Shown: positions 25,161 to 34,757, counted from the stretch's first letter. The stretch: 64,000 nucleotides of DNA from Paenibacillaceae bacterium (GCA_015057705.1 SVDU01000025.1:1-64000), one strand, 5' to 3'. Numbers and translations are program-made. The notes: a model not told the origin generated them from the letters alone.

Positions 25161-26039
25161 ATGAATCTACGACATCTAACAATCTTTAAAACAGTATGTG
25201 AGGAAGGAAGCATTACAGGAGCGGCAAAAGCCTTGTCCATGACTCAGCCCGCTATCTCTCATGCCATCAATGAACTGGAAGAATCCGTTGGCTCCCCCCT
25301 GTTTGACCGAGTATCCCGAAGAGTAATGATCAATGAAAACGGTAAATTTTATTTATCCAAAGTGATTCCTCTTCTGGAGTTATACCAGGATCTGGAGAAC
25401 TATTCTGGTTCCCTGCACTTACAGGCACCCCTGCGGGTGGGCTCCTGTGTGACTCTGGCCAGTTACTTGCTTCCAAACGCTGTTTCCCGTTTCGCTCTGA
25501 CAAATCCTGACATACAGCTGAAGGTTACCGTGGACAACTCCGTGGAAATCATCAGCAAACTGTTAAAGAATGAGCTGGATCTGGCTCTGGTAGAAGGTGT
25601 CGTATCCGACGAGCAGCTGGAGAAAATCCCATTCTCCTCCTATCCTATGGCCGTAATCTGTTCTCCAAACCATCCCTTTGCAAACCGGGCTGCACAGCCG
25701 GTATCTTTAGACAGGCTGATTGAAGAACCTCTTTTATTACGAGAGACCGGATGCACTATCAGAGATACCTTTGACTGCGCGCTGGCACTGAATAACTTAT
25801 CTGCAGAACCGTTGTGGACCAGTACCAATTCCGACGTTATTTTACAGGCAGCCAGAGAAAATATTGGGATTGGTGTTGTACCAAGAATTTTTGCCGATGA
25901 ATCCATTAAAAAGGGTGAGGTTTTTGAGATTGAGGTAAAAGATATGGAGATCAGCTGTATGAACCATGTTGTGTTCCATAAAGATAAATTTCAGACAGAG
26001 TCCTTTCAGGCTTTTATTAATCTGGTCTTATTTGACTGA
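25161..26039 (+). CDS. LysR-family transcriptional regulator
   Basis: 292 residues from ATG 25161 (GGAAGGA, 9 nt upstream); an ATG at 25143 has no site. The N-terminal HTH is MNLRHLTIFKTVCEEGSITG then AAKALSMTQPAISHAINELE, followed by the periplasmic-binding-like effector domain (VGSCVTLASYLLPNAVSRF, ELDLALVEGVV). The effector and target are unknown. It is a single gene between icd and the aminotransferase operon, closed by a shared terminator. Confidence 0.92.
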   Translation: MNLRHLTIFKTVCEEGSITGAAKALSMTQPAISHAINELEESVGSPLFDRVSRRVMINENGKFYLSKVIPLLELYQDLENYSGSLHLQAPLRVGSCVTLASYLLPNAVSRFALTNPDIQLKVTVDNSVEIISKLLKNELDLALVEGVVSDEQLEKIPFSSYPMAVICSPNHPFANRAAQPVSLDRLIEEPLLLRETGCTIRDTFDCALALNNLSAEPLWTSTNSDVILQAARENIGIGVVPRIFADESIKKGEVFEIEVKDMEISCMNHVVFHKDKFQTESFQAFINLVLFD

Positions 26040-26053
26040 TATATAAACGAAAA

Positions 26054-26098
26054 ATCGCCGCACATCATCTCCCATAAGAGGCAGATTTGTGCGGCGAT
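26054..26098. terminator. Bidirectional terminator between lysR-type gene and aminotransferase operon
   Basis: A perfect 11-bp stem ATCGCCGCACA (26054-26064) with TGTGCGGCGAT (26088-26098). On the minus strand a TTTTT run follows, fitting the end of the gat operon. Confidence 0.85.
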
Positions 26099-26104
26099 AT
26101 CTAT

Positions 26105-27394
26105 TTATGCTTTTTCAGACAGAATGTGGTCAATGCTTACAATCTTAACACAGAGTGCAAATAATTCCATGGCCTGCTTTAAATCCGGTAAAGTCGGATA
26201 AGACGGTGCAATACGTATATTGTTGTCATGAGGATCCTTTCCATATGGATAGGTAGCTCCTGCACCAGTCATGACCAGACCTGCCTTTTTGCATTTTGCA
26301 ACAATGGTTTTGGCACAGCCATCTAACGAATCAAAGGATATAAAATATCCGCCTTTTGGACTGGTCCATTCGCCAACTTCAAGACCGCCCAACTCTTTTT
26401 CCAGAGTTTCAATTACAGCTTCAAATTTAGGTCTCATGATATCTGCATGCTTTCTCATATGCTCTACCATTCCATGAATGTCCCCAAAGAAACGTACATG
26501 ACGAAGCTGGTTCACTTTATCATGACCAATGGTCTGGATCTTTAACTGCTTCATGATGTCCGTTAAGTTGTTCTCGCTGGCTGCAATCGCTGCGATACCG
26601 GAACCTGGGAAGCTTACCTTTGAAGTAGACGCAAATTTATAAACCATATCCGGATTTCCGGCTCTCTTGCATTCTGCCAGAATCTCAATTAAATGATCCT
26701 GCTCGTTATCGTATAAATGGTGAATGGTATAAGCATTATCCCAGTAAATACGGAAGTCGCTTGCTGCCGGTTTTAAACGGGCAAAACGGCGTACGGTTTC
26801 ATCGGAGTAAGAAATCCCCTGAGGATTGGAGTACTTGGGCACACACCAGATACCCTTGATGGAATCATCTGCTGCCACCAGCTGCTCTACCAGATCCATG
26901 TCCGGACCGGTTGGAGTCATAGGAACGTTTATCATCTCAATTCCAAAGTATTCCGTTATGGAGAAATGCCTGTCATATCCGGGTACAGGACAAAGGAATT
27001 TCACTTTATCCAGCTTGCACCAAGGAGTGCTGCCCATAACACCGTGGGTCATGGAACGGGAAACGGTATCATACATTACATTTAAGCTGGAATTGCCATA
27101 AATAATAATGTGATCCGGTGCAACCTCCATCATATCGGCAAGAAGTTCCTTTGCCTCCTTGATTCCATCAAGCACACCATAATTTCTGCAGTCTGTACCG
27201 TCATCACAGGTTAAATCATCACTGCTGCTTAACACATCCATCATTCCCATGGAGATATCCAGCTGCTCGGCACTAGGCTTTCCTCTGGACATATCAAGCT
27301 TTAAGTCTCTGCCCTGAAACTCCTTATACTGTGCAGAAAGTTCCTTTCTAAGCTCCTGTAACTCTTCCTTTGTCATCTCAACATACGGCTTCAT
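26105..27394 (-). CDS. PLP aspartate aminotransferase-like enzyme (PF12897 type)
   Basis: 429 residues from ATG 27394, chosen for the AGGAGG site 9 nt upstream; a start at 27412 would add MRRKKS. A fold-type I aminotransferase with LDMSRGKPSAEQLD, DCRNYGVLDGIKEAKELLA and the PLP lysine in FASTSKVSFPGSGIAAIA. It matches the aspartate aminotransferase group related to the Corynebacterium enzyme. It is the last gene of the aspS-gatCAB operon and may supply or recycle aspartate/glutamate. Confidence 0.88.
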   Translation of the reverse strand: MKPYVEMTKEELQELRKELSAQYKEFQGRDLKLDMSRGKPSAEQLDISMGMMDVLSSSDDLTCDDGTDCRNYGVLDGIKEAKELLADMMEVAPDHIIIYGNSSLNVMYDTVSRSMTHGVMGSTPWCKLDKVKFLCPVPGYDRHFSITEYFGIEMINVPMTPTGPDMDLVEQLVAADDSIKGIWCVPKYSNPQGISYSDETVRRFARLKPAASDFRIYWDNAYTIHHLYDNEQDHLIEILAECKRAGNPDMVYKFASTSKVSFPGSGIAAIAASENNLTDIMKQLKIQTIGHDKVNQLRHVRFFGDIHGMVEHMRKHADIMRPKFEAVIETLEKELGGLEVGEWTSPKGGYFISFDSLDGCAKTIVAKCKKAGLVMTGAGATYPYGKDPHDNNIRIAPSYPTLPDLKQAMELFALCVKIVSIDHILSEKA

Positions 27395-27422
27395 AGATTT
27401 CTTCCTCCTCATAAAGATTCCT

Positions 27423-28856
27423 CTAACCTAACAGTTCCTTAAGAATTCGGTTGACCGCTCCCGGATCAGCCTTTCCTTTCATGGAACGCATGGTCTGACC
27501 AACCAGAAAGCCCATGGCTTTCTCTTTTCCGTTCCGGTAATCCTCAACTGACTGGGGATTTGCAGCAAGAATCGCCTCAATGGCGGACTTAAGGGCACCT
27601 TCATCGCTTACGACTTTCAGACCCTTTTCCTCTACATACCGCTCCGGATCGATATCATTTAAGAAAACCTGCTCAAACACTTCCTTGGCAACCGTGCGGT
27701 TAATGGTTCCATTATCCACTAAAACAATCAGTTTTGCAAGATTTTCCGCAGAAAATGTCATATTTTCCATTTCCATCTCATGCTCTTTTAACAGTCTCAT
27801 GCCCTCTACCATCAGCCAGTTTGCGGCTTCTTTTGGCTTCTGACAGATCGCTGTAACCTGTTCAAATATATCAGCCATGTGCTTGGATCCGGTAATAATA
27901 TCCGCATCGTATTCAGAAAGACTATATTCCTCCTGGTATCTTGCCATCTTCTCGGTCCGCAGTTCCGGTTGCTTCTCTTTAATGCTCTGAATCCACTCAT
28001 CGCTTATGAAAATGGGCGGCAGATCAGGATCCGGGAAATAACGGTAATCCTTCGCATCCTCTTTGGAACGCATGGCATGAGAAGACTCCTTGTTGTCATC
28101 CCAGCGTCTTGTTTCCTGAACCACTGCTTTTCCGTCCTCAATCAGCTCGATCTGGCGCTTTCTCTCCCCTTCAATGGCACGGGCAATGGCTTTAAAGGAG
28201 TTTAAATTTTTCATCTCTGTTCTGGTTCCGAACTGGGAAGCGCCTGCTTCTCTTACCGATAAGTTTACATCAGCTCTCATGGAACCTTCCTGCAGTTTAC
28301 AGTCTGAGGCGCCTAAATACTGAATGATTAAACGCAGCTTCTCCAAGTAAGCGATAACCTCATCTGCACTTCTCATATCCGGCTCGGAAACAATCTCAAT
28401 TAACGGAACTCCGCTTCGGTTAAAATCAACCAAAGAACAGTCTTCCCATTCATCATGAATCAGTTTTCCTGCATCCTCTTCCATATGGATCTCATGAATC
28501 CCTATCTTTTTCTTTCCTGCTGCTGTATCAATCTCCACATATCCGTCGTGGCAGATGGGAAGATAAAGCTGGGAGATCTGATAGTTCTGGGGATTGTCAG
28601 GATAAAAATAATTTTTACGGTCAAATTTACAATTCTGGTTGATCTGGCAGTTTGCTGCAAGGCCTACTGCAAGAGCGTATTCCACTACCTGTTTGTTAAG
28701 AACGGGAAGAGATCCCGGCATTCCGGTACAGACCGGACAGGTATGGGTGTTGGGCGCTCCGCCGAATTCTGTGGAACAGGAGCAGAAGATTTTTGTTTTT
28801 GTAGCAAGCTCAACATGAACTTCCAGACCAATCACTGTTTCGTACTGTTTGCTCAT
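27423..28856 (-). CDS. gatB: Asp-tRNA(Asn)/Glu-tRNA(Gln) amidotransferase subunit B
   Basis: 477 residues, full length for GatB. Start YETVIGLEVHVELATKTKIF, zinc-type cysteines (FCSCSTEF, THTCPVCTGMPGSLPVLNK), RKNYFYPDNPQNYQISQ, and the C-terminal tRNA-binding YqeY-like domain ending MKGKADPGAVNRILKELL. It phosphorylates mischarged Asp- or Glu-tRNA and receives ammonia from GatA. It directly follows gatA. Confidence 0.97.
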   Translation of the reverse strand: MSKQYETVIGLEVHVELATKTKIFCSCSTEFGGAPNTHTCPVCTGMPGSLPVLNKQVVEYALAVGLAANCQINQNCKFDRKNYFYPDNPQNYQISQLYLPICHDGYVEIDTAAGKKKIGIHEIHMEEDAGKLIHDEWEDCSLVDFNRSGVPLIEIVSEPDMRSADEVIAYLEKLRLIIQYLGASDCKLQEGSMRADVNLSVREAGASQFGTRTEMKNLNSFKAIARAIEGERKRQIELIEDGKAVVQETRRWDDNKESSHAMRSKEDAKDYRYFPDPDLPPIFISDEWIQSIKEKQPELRTEKMARYQEEYSLSEYDADIITGSKHMADIFEQVTAICQKPKEAANWLMVEGMRLLKEHEMEMENMTFSAENLAKLIVLVDNGTINRTVAKEVFEQVFLNDIDPERYVEEKGLKVVSDEGALKSAIEAILAANPQSVEDYRNGKEKAMGFLVGQTMRSMKGKADPGAVNRILKELLG

Positions 28857-30353
28857 TTACTTCTCCTCCTTTTCTTTCATTGCCTTTGCCGCCAGAGAAG
28901 GCATCTCGTAGGTTCTGCTTTGCTCCACTGCAAAACCGGCCCTTAAAATATTTTTTTCCTGGAAACAGTCTGCAATCAGCTGTACGCCGATGGGAAGTCC
29001 CTTCTTATCTGTTCCAAACGGAACGGAGAGACCGGGAAGTCCGGCTAAATTTACAGAGATTGTATAGATATCTCCCAGGTACATCTTTAAAGGATCGCTT
29101 AAGCTATCATTCAGTCTTGGTGCTGTTGTCGGTGCCGCAGGTCCTAAAATCACATCATATTTGGAAAATGCATCATCAAAGGCTTTCTTAATGAGCGCTT
29201 TTGTCTTTAATGCCTTCAAATAATATGCATCATAATAACCGGAACTGAGTACGAAAGAGCCCAGCATAATACGACGCTTTACTTCCGGTCCGAAGCCCTC
29301 AGAACGGCTTTTTTTATACATACCATGAAGTCCTGTATATTCCTTCGCCCGGTATCCGTATTTTACACCGTCAAAACGGGACAGATTGGAGCTGGCTTCT
29401 GCAGAAGCTATGACATAATATGCCGGAATGGCGTACTCCACCATACCCAGATCAAAGGTCTCCACAATGGCACCCTTTTCTTCCAGTACCTTAGCAGCCT
29501 TTAAAACTGCCTCTTTTACTTCCGGATCCAGGCCTTCTCCCATATAATCTGCAGGAATTCCCACCTTTAAGCCTTTAACCTCACCGGTTAAATACCTGGT
29601 AAACTCATAATCCTCCCGTTGTACGGAAGTACTATCCATTTCATCATGAGATGCCAGAACTTCAAGAATAGCTGCACAGTCAGTTACATCCTTAGCTACC
29701 GGTCCAATCTGATCTAAGGATGAACCGTAAGCAATGAGGCCATAGCGGGAAATTGTACCGTAGGTCGGCTTTAATCCCGTAACTCCGCAAAAGGAAGCTG
29801 GCTGTCTGATGGAACCGCCTGTATCAGAACCCAGAGCGAAAAAGCACTCTGCTGCTGCCACTGCCGCACAGGAACCACCGGAAGAACCACCGGGAACATG
29901 CTCTGGATTCCAGGGATTTCTGGTAACGCCAAATGCAGACGTTTCCGTTGTACTTCCCATTGCAAACTCATCCATGTTGGTCTTTCCGATGATCACAGCT
30001 CCCGCCTGTTTTAAATTCTCCACTGCCTTGGCATTGTAGGTAGGAATAAAATCAGATAAGATCTTAGAACTGCAGGTAGTTTTCAGTCCTTCCATGCAGA
30101 TGTTATCCTTAACCGCTGCAGGAACACCGGCAAGAGAACCCGTCAGTTCTCCTGATTCGATGCGCTTTTGGATCTCCTCTGCCTGCTTTAAGGCACCTTC
30201 TTCATCAATGGTTACGTAGCTGTTAACCTCCGGTTCCATGGCCTTAATCTGGCCTAGAACGGCTTTTACAGCCTCAGGGGAGGTAACCTCTCCCTCTTTT
30301 ATCTTTTTCCCCAGCTGTACCGCTGTGAGGGACAATATTTCGCTTGCTGTCAT
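28857..30353 (-). CDS. gatA: Asp-tRNA(Asn)/Glu-tRNA(Gln) amidotransferase subunit A
   Basis: 498 residues, amidase-signature family. The catalytic Lys is in AGVPAAVKDNICMEG (about 80); the Ser pair is in PGGSSGGSCAAVAA and LGSDTGGSIRQPASFCG. It hydrolyses glutamine and channels ammonia to GatB. The stop meets the gatB start. Confidence 0.97.
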   Translation of the reverse strand: MTASEILSLTAVQLGKKIKEGEVTSPEAVKAVLGQIKAMEPEVNSYVTIDEEGALKQAEEIQKRIESGELTGSLAGVPAAVKDNICMEGLKTTCSSKILSDFIPTYNAKAVENLKQAGAVIIGKTNMDEFAMGSTTETSAFGVTRNPWNPEHVPGGSSGGSCAAVAAAECFFALGSDTGGSIRQPASFCGVTGLKPTYGTISRYGLIAYGSSLDQIGPVAKDVTDCAAILEVLASHDEMDSTSVQREDYEFTRYLTGEVKGLKVGIPADYMGEGLDPEVKEAVLKAAKVLEEKGAIVETFDLGMVEYAIPAYYVIASAEASSNLSRFDGVKYGYRAKEYTGLHGMYKKSRSEGFGPEVKRRIMLGSFVLSSGYYDAYYLKALKTKALIKKAFDDAFSKYDVILGPAAPTTAPRLNDSLSDPLKMYLGDIYTISVNLAGLPGLSVPFGTDKKGLPIGVQLIADCFQEKNILRAGFAVEQSRTYEMPSLAAKAMKEKEEK

Positions 30354-30364
30354 TTTAATTCCCC

Positions 30365-30658
30365 CTATTCCACTGTCTTCGGCACTTTGAATGCTCCATC
30401 TTTGCTTTCCGGTGCATTCTTTAGAATCTGGTCTCTGTCGTCTCCGTTTATCACCACATCTTCCCGGAAAACATTGTAAACCGGAAATACATGTGACATG
30501 GGTTTCACCCCATCTGTATCAAGCTCATTTAATTTATCAATATAATCAAGCATACGGCCCATATCCTTTTTAGCCGCTTCCTTTTCTGCATCATCAAGCT
30601 CCAGCTTGGCAAGAATGCCTACATACTCGATTGTTTCATCATCAATCATGTGCGCCAT
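30365..30658 (-). CDS. gatC: Amidotransferase subunit C
   Basis: 97 residues, belt subunit that stabilises GatA on GatB. Typical motifs: [39 protein letters not shown] and [17 protein letters not shown]. Placed between aspS and gatA with short gaps, confirming a gatCAB operon. Confidence 0.95.
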   Translation of the reverse strand: MAHMIDDETIEYVGILAKLELDDAEKEAAKKDMGRMLDYIDKLNELDTDGVKPMSHVFPVYNVFREDVVINGDDRDQILKNAPESKDGAFKVPKTVE

Positions 30659-30683
30659 TTCTTTTTGTCTCCTTTCAGCCTAA

Positions 30684-32015
30684 TTATGGTTCCAGCCTGG
30701 TAACATCTCTTGGGAACAGTGTGGTCTCTCTGACGTTTGACTCGTCAAGAAGACGCATGGTCAGACGTTCCAGACCAATTCCCAGTCCGCCGTGAGGAGG
30801 CATACCATACTTAAATATCATTAAATAGGAAGAGATGTCCTCCGGATTCATTCCTCTGGCCTCCATCTTTTTTATGATGGTATCATAATCATGGATTCTC
30901 TGTCCTCCAGTTGTGATCTCAAGTCCCTTAAAGAGCAAGTCAAAGCTTAAGGTGAATTTAGAATCTGCCGGATCATCCATGGCATAGAACGGACGCTTTT
31001 TGGAAGGATAATGAGTGACAAATACGAAATCACTGCCATACTCTTCTTTAAAGTAACGGCCAATTAAAACTTCCTCCTCCGGTTCTAAATCATAGGGGTT
31101 TCTAATCTTTCTGTTATATTTTTCAGAAACCAGCTCTTTGGCTTTATCGAAACGAACCTGGGGAATGTTGGTTACATCAGGAAGGTCGATCTTTAACATG
31201 GCAAGTTCCTGTGCATATTCCTCACAAAGAAGCTCGAAGACATACTGAAGCATGGCTGTTTCCATTTCCATGATCTCCTCAAAGCTGTCGATGTATCCCA
31301 TTTCAAAATCCATGCTGGTATATTCATTTAAATGTCTGGTTGTATTGTGTTTCTCTGCGCGGAAAACGGGTGCAACTTCAAATACCCGGTCATATACGCC
31401 AACCATAGTCTGTTTGTAGAACTGCGGGCTCTGACCCAGTTCTGCTTTTTTATTAAAATAATCCAGTTTAAATACGTTTGATCCGCCTTCTGCGCCCCGG
31501 GCTACAATCTTAGGTGTACGGATTTCGGTAAAATTCTGGGAATGAAGAAAATCCCGGAAGCCTCTTACAATCCCTTCCTGAATACGGAATTTTGCTCGCT
31601 CCATGGGGTTTCGCAAGGTAATGGGACGAAGACCCAGCTTTGTTTCCAAAGAGGTTTTTAACTTCCATTTGCTGATGGCGATAGGAAGCACTTCTGCCGG
31701 CTGTGACAACACGGTTATTTCCTGAAGCCTGATTTCAAATCCATGAGGTGCCCGCTCCTCGCCGCTTACCACACCGGTAACACGAATTGCAGACTCTTCT
31801 TTTAACCGGCTTAAATCAAAGGCTGTTTTTCCATCTTCAAACACGCACTGTACCAGACCTTCCGCTTTTCTCAAAATAATAAAAGCCACATCACCCATGT
31901 CACGAATGGTATGGACACTTCCCTCCATTCGGACTGTCTTTCCTGCATAATCACCAGATATAATTTCCTGGATTCCCACTGTTTCTTTCTGTTTTACACC
32001 ACTGATAAATTCCAT
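30684..32015 (-). CDS. aspS: Aspartyl-tRNA synthetase, archaeal-type (probably non-discriminating)
   Basis: 443 residues, lacking the GAD insertion of the usual bacterial AspRS (about 590). An OB-fold anticodon domain (MEGSVHTIRDMGDVAFIILR) precedes the class II core (FRAEKHNTTRHLNEYTSMDF, motif 3 GGLGIGLERLTMRLL). In an operon with gatCAB, it most likely charges both tRNA-Asp and tRNA-Asn with Asp, which GatCAB then converts to Asn-tRNA. Non-discrimination is inferred from class and context. Confidence 0.9.
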   Translation of the reverse strand: MEFISGVKQKETVGIQEIISGDYAGKTVRMEGSVHTIRDMGDVAFIILRKAEGLVQCVFEDGKTAFDLSRLKEESAIRVTGVVSGEERAPHGFEIRLQEITVLSQPAEVLPIAISKWKLKTSLETKLGLRPITLRNPMERAKFRIQEGIVRGFRDFLHSQNFTEIRTPKIVARGAEGGSNVFKLDYFNKKAELGQSPQFYKQTMVGVYDRVFEVAPVFRAEKHNTTRHLNEYTSMDFEMGYIDSFEEIMEMETAMLQYVFELLCEEYAQELAMLKIDLPDVTNIPQVRFDKAKELVSEKYNRKIRNPYDLEPEEEVLIGRYFKEEYGSDFVFVTHYPSKKRPFYAMDDPADSKFTLSFDLLFKGLEITTGGQRIHDYDTIIKKMEARGMNPEDISSYLMIFKYGMPPHGGLGIGLERLTMRLLDESNVRETTLFPRDVTRLEP

Positions 32016-32077
32016 GATTGATTTCTCCTTACCTGAATGTAATTGCTTTGATTCCGGAGAAATATTTTATGACAATA

Positions 32078-32385
32078 AAATATCCCGTCCCGGAATACAG
32101 TTACATATTCCGGGACGGGACCTATGGCAATAGACTCCCGCGGTACCACCCGCATTGAGATAAAGATATCTCCACTCAAACATTTAACGCATGTATACGG
32201 ATAAACCTACTCATGTCACCGGTACAATCAAGTCTGTACCAGCCGCTTCGATCTATCGGCTCCGGAGTGTTCCCATAGCCAAGTCTCTCGTGAAAGCGCT
32301 CTCAGTCGGTGACGCAATCTTCCTGTCCGGATCCATAGGCCAGAGTCTCCTTCTCTGCCTTTTTAGTATTTATTTCATTCTGTAG
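32078..32385 (-). promoter_or_regulatory. T-box riboswitch of the aspS-gatCAB operon
   Basis: On the minus strand, stem I sequences (about 32385-32220) carry a GACTGAGAGCG bulge region. Later comes the hallmark antiterminator T-box GCGGGTGGTACCGCGGGAG (about 32153-32135). It ends in a strong terminator: TCCCGTCCCGGAATA... paired with ...TATTCCGGGACGGGA, then a T-rich tail (32120-32078). A GGAACAC segment near 32251 offers AAC (Asn) as specifier; this is not proven. Confidence 0.9.
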
Positions 32386-32450
32386 CTTCATCATACCCTG
32401 TTTTCAAATTTTTTAAACAGTTCAACACTTCACTACAATGAATTTCACTT

Positions 32451-32479
32451 ATAATATCACAATCTTTTTCCCGATGCAA
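32451..32479 (-). promoter_or_regulatory. Promoter of the aspS-gatCAB T-box leader
   Basis: Minus strand TTGCAT (32479-32474) and TATTAT (32456-32451) with 17 bp between, about 65 nt upstream of the T-box stem I. Confidence 0.55.
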
Positions 32480-32493
32480 TGTTTTTTTATAAT

Positions 32494-33921
32494 TTATTTC
32501 CCGGCCATGGCTGTGATGTTTTTTCTCTTTAACCTGAAAAATGTTAAAACCGCTCCCATCATACAGATGGCAGATGCAGTAATATAAACCATATTCATGC
32601 CATATAAAAAGGCATCACTTCTCCCCGGGATATAGTCTGTTATCCGGTATCCCAGCCTGCTGCTCATTATACCATACAAAAGTGTGGTAGCAAGAGCAAT
32701 TCCGCATACCATACCCATATTTCTCACAAGAGCATTGATGCTTCCAGCCACTCCAAGCTTATCACGGGATACAGTTGACATGATAAGGGAATTATTGGGA
32801 GACTGAAACAGTCCCATTCCAACAGACATAATTCCAATCATGCTGACCATGGTAATTACGGCTGAATTCTCATTTAAAAAGGACATGGAAAACAAACCGA
32901 TGCAGGTGAAAACAAGTCCGATAAAGGTAAGTATTTCAGAGCCTATTTTATCGGAAAGATGACCGCTTACAGGTGCTGCAACCATTAAAATCAGGGGATA
33001 AGCCATCATGATAAGACCCGCCTTTTGAGGTGAAAACTCCATAACGTCCTGTAAATAAAAAGGAAGTATGATATTGTTGCAGAACATGGCAACAAAACTG
33101 ATAAAACCACAGAATATACTTAAGGAAAACAGACCATTTTTAAAAATATCCAGCTGGATCATGGGATCTTTCGTTTTTTTCTCTACAACCAGAAATATTG
33201 CAAAACAGACTGCTGCCAGGAAGAATCCTGTTAAAATAAGGGGATGTCCGAAACCAAGATTCAGTCCCTCGCTCAGTGCGCCAAATAAAGAAACAATAGT
33301 CACAATAAACAGAAGCGCACCATAGAAATCCAGCCTGCCATTGGTCTTTGTCTTCGTTTTTGGAAGCAGACAAAAGGCTCCTATTACTGCAATGATACCG
33401 ATGGGAACGTTAATGGTAAAGATATATTCCCAGCTTAACACTCCTACAATCATTCCTCCCAGTCCGGGTCCTACCAGAGAACCCAGTGCAACTGCCGTCC
33501 CAAGGAGTCCCAGTGCCTTTCCCCTTTCCTGAACAGGAAAGACTTCCGTTACAATTCCCTGGTTATTTGCCATGGTTCCCGCCGCACCGATCGCCTGAAT
33601 GGCTCTGGCCATAATTAAAAACCAGTAGGAATGGGACAAACCGCAAAGGAGTGAGCCAATGGTAAAAACAATAACACCAAGGGTAAACATGGTTGTCTTG
33701 CCAAACATATCTCCCAGTTTTCCAAAAATAAGAACGGTACCCGATATTACGATCAGATAGCTTGTGGCAACGAACTGGATGCTGGCTGTGGTTACGCTCA
33801 GAGAATCTGCCATACGGGGCAGTGCCACATTAACGATACTGCTGTCTAACGTTGACATGAAAGTCGATAATACAACAATAATTAGTACCGACCATTTATT
33901 ACGTTTCCTTACTTCTTCCAT
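32494..33921 (-). CDS. MFS drug efflux transporter, DHA2/EmrB-like (14 helices)
   Basis: 475 residues, strongly hydrophobic with about 14 helices. Motifs of the DHA2 family: LSTFMSTLDSSIVNVALPRM in helix 1 (motif D1) and GKLGDMFGKTTMF (motif A). It probably exports lipophilic drugs with proton antiport. It lies 13 nt after a MarR regulator gene, so it is repressed by that regulator. Confidence 0.92.
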   Translation of the reverse strand: MEEVRKRNKWSVLIIVVLSTFMSTLDSSIVNVALPRMADSLSVTTASIQFVATSYLIVISGTVLIFGKLGDMFGKTTMFTLGVIVFTIGSLLCGLSHSYWFLIMARAIQAIGAAGTMANNQGIVTEVFPVQERGKALGLLGTAVALGSLVGPGLGGMIVGVLSWEYIFTINVPIGIIAVIGAFCLLPKTKTKTNGRLDFYGALLFIVTIVSLFGALSEGLNLGFGHPLILTGFFLAAVCFAIFLVVEKKTKDPMIQLDIFKNGLFSLSIFCGFISFVAMFCNNIILPFYLQDVMEFSPQKAGLIMMAYPLILMVAAPVSGHLSDKIGSEILTFIGLVFTCIGLFSMSFLNENSAVITMVSMIGIMSVGMGLFQSPNNSLIMSTVSRDKLGVAGSINALVRNMGMVCGIALATTLLYGIMSSRLGYRITDYIPGRSDAFLYGMNMVYITASAICMMGAVLTFFRLKRKNITAMAGK

Positions 33922-33934
33922 TTTAATTCCTTTC

Positions 33935-34369
33935 TTATGTGTTCAATTCAAGCGCTTTATTTAGAATTTTATCCAGGGAAGACAACGTGATTTCCTTTTC
34001 CTCTGCAGTTAAATCACCGGTAATAAGTTCTATTAATTTATCTATCTCCTCTCTGATCCGGGGAAGAATGAGCCTTGCTTTATCTGTCAGATATAATTTA
34101 TATGCCCTGCTGTCCAACTGATCTTCTATTTTCACTACATAGCCAACCTCTGTCAGCCTGCTGATGGTTCTGGCAGACATTGCTTTATCATGTCCAATCA
34201 GTTCACTGATCCGGCTCTGACATAATCCTTCATTTTGCTCCATTATAAATAAATAGCGAAACGAACCGCTGCTTAAATCATATTGTTTTAGTACTTTGTC
34301 TAAATAACTCTGTGTATTTCTATATATTTTACTGTTGAGCATCATTAAATTCATAGGTTCATTTCCCAT
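33935..34369 (-). CDS. MarR-family regulator of the MFS pump
   Basis: 144 residues with a winged helix (about 55-100: LCQSRISELIGHDKAMSARTI, wing QLDSRAYKLYLTDKAR). First gene of a two-gene operon with the efflux pump. A palindrome overlapping its promoter is the likely autoregulatory operator; ligand binding would release repression. Confidence 0.92.
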   Translation of the reverse strand: MGNEPMNLMMLNSKIYRNTQSYLDKVLKQYDLSSGSFRYLFIMEQNEGLCQSRISELIGHDKAMSARTISRLTEVGYVVKIEDQLDSRAYKLYLTDKARLILPRIREEIDKLIELITGDLTAEEKEITLSSLDKILNKALELNT

Positions 34370-34399
34370 TTTATTACCACCTTTTTTATTCAGTTTCTT

Positions 34400-34431
34400 A
34401 CTGTATCAGGATTTAGTTGATTAGTCAACTA
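34400..34431 (-). promoter_or_regulatory. marR-MFS promoter with overlapping palindromic operator
   Basis: Minus strand TTGACT (34428-34423), 17 bp, TACAGT (34405-34400). The perfect inverted repeat TAGTTGA-TTAG-TCAACTA (34414-34431) covers the -35 box, an arrangement that suits repression by the encoded MarR protein. Confidence 0.75.
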
Positions 34432-34442
34432 TTATCAATAAA

Positions 34443-34473
34443 AAAAGACCGATATCTCTGATACTGGTCTTTT
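34443..34473. terminator. Terminator hairpin upstream of marR
   Basis: AAAAGACC (34443-34450) pairs with GGTCTTTT (34466-34473). On the minus strand the T run is longer (seven). No minus-strand gene lies immediately before it, so the source transcript is unclear. Confidence 0.5.
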
Positions 34474-34609
34474 CTCGGATTCTTTCTATGTATGACAAGA
34501 ATTATATTAAATCTGGTTCATTAATCCTCTTCGCTCTACTTCTGGTTTCAAAACCAGAAAGAATATACCATAAATATCAAGTTTTGTAAAGACTTGATGT
34601 GATTTAATC

Positions 34610-34638
34610 TTGACATTAGTTCCCCCATACGATAGAAT
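34610..34638 (+). promoter_or_regulatory. Promoter of the mntP riboswitch leader
   Basis: Consensus TTGACA (34610-34615), 17 bp, TAGAAT (34633-34638). Its predicted start falls at about 34645, at the foot of the aptamer P1 stem. The 34474-34609 stretch before it holds no gene. Confidence 0.75.
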
Positions 34639-34737
34639 TAGCAAAAGATGAGGGAGTAGTCAGCATCTGCCCGGGTCAGGTAAGATGCCTGCAAAGTCAA
34701 CATACTGACAGTTTTTTCTGTCTGGCTTTGCTAATTT
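34636..34737 (+). promoter_or_regulatory. yybP-ykoY manganese riboswitch
   Basis: Conserved aptamer blocks are present: GGGAGTAG (34652-34659), the CCCGGGTCAGG region and AAAGTCAACATACTG (34693-34707). A closing P1 stem (TTAGCAAA with TTTGCTAA) frames it. These match the Mn2+-sensing yybP-ykoY class. A terminator follows, and the regulated gene is the Mn exporter mntP, so Mn2+ should turn expression on. Confidence 0.92.
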
Positions 34738-34757
34738 GTTTTGATACAAAAAGACGA

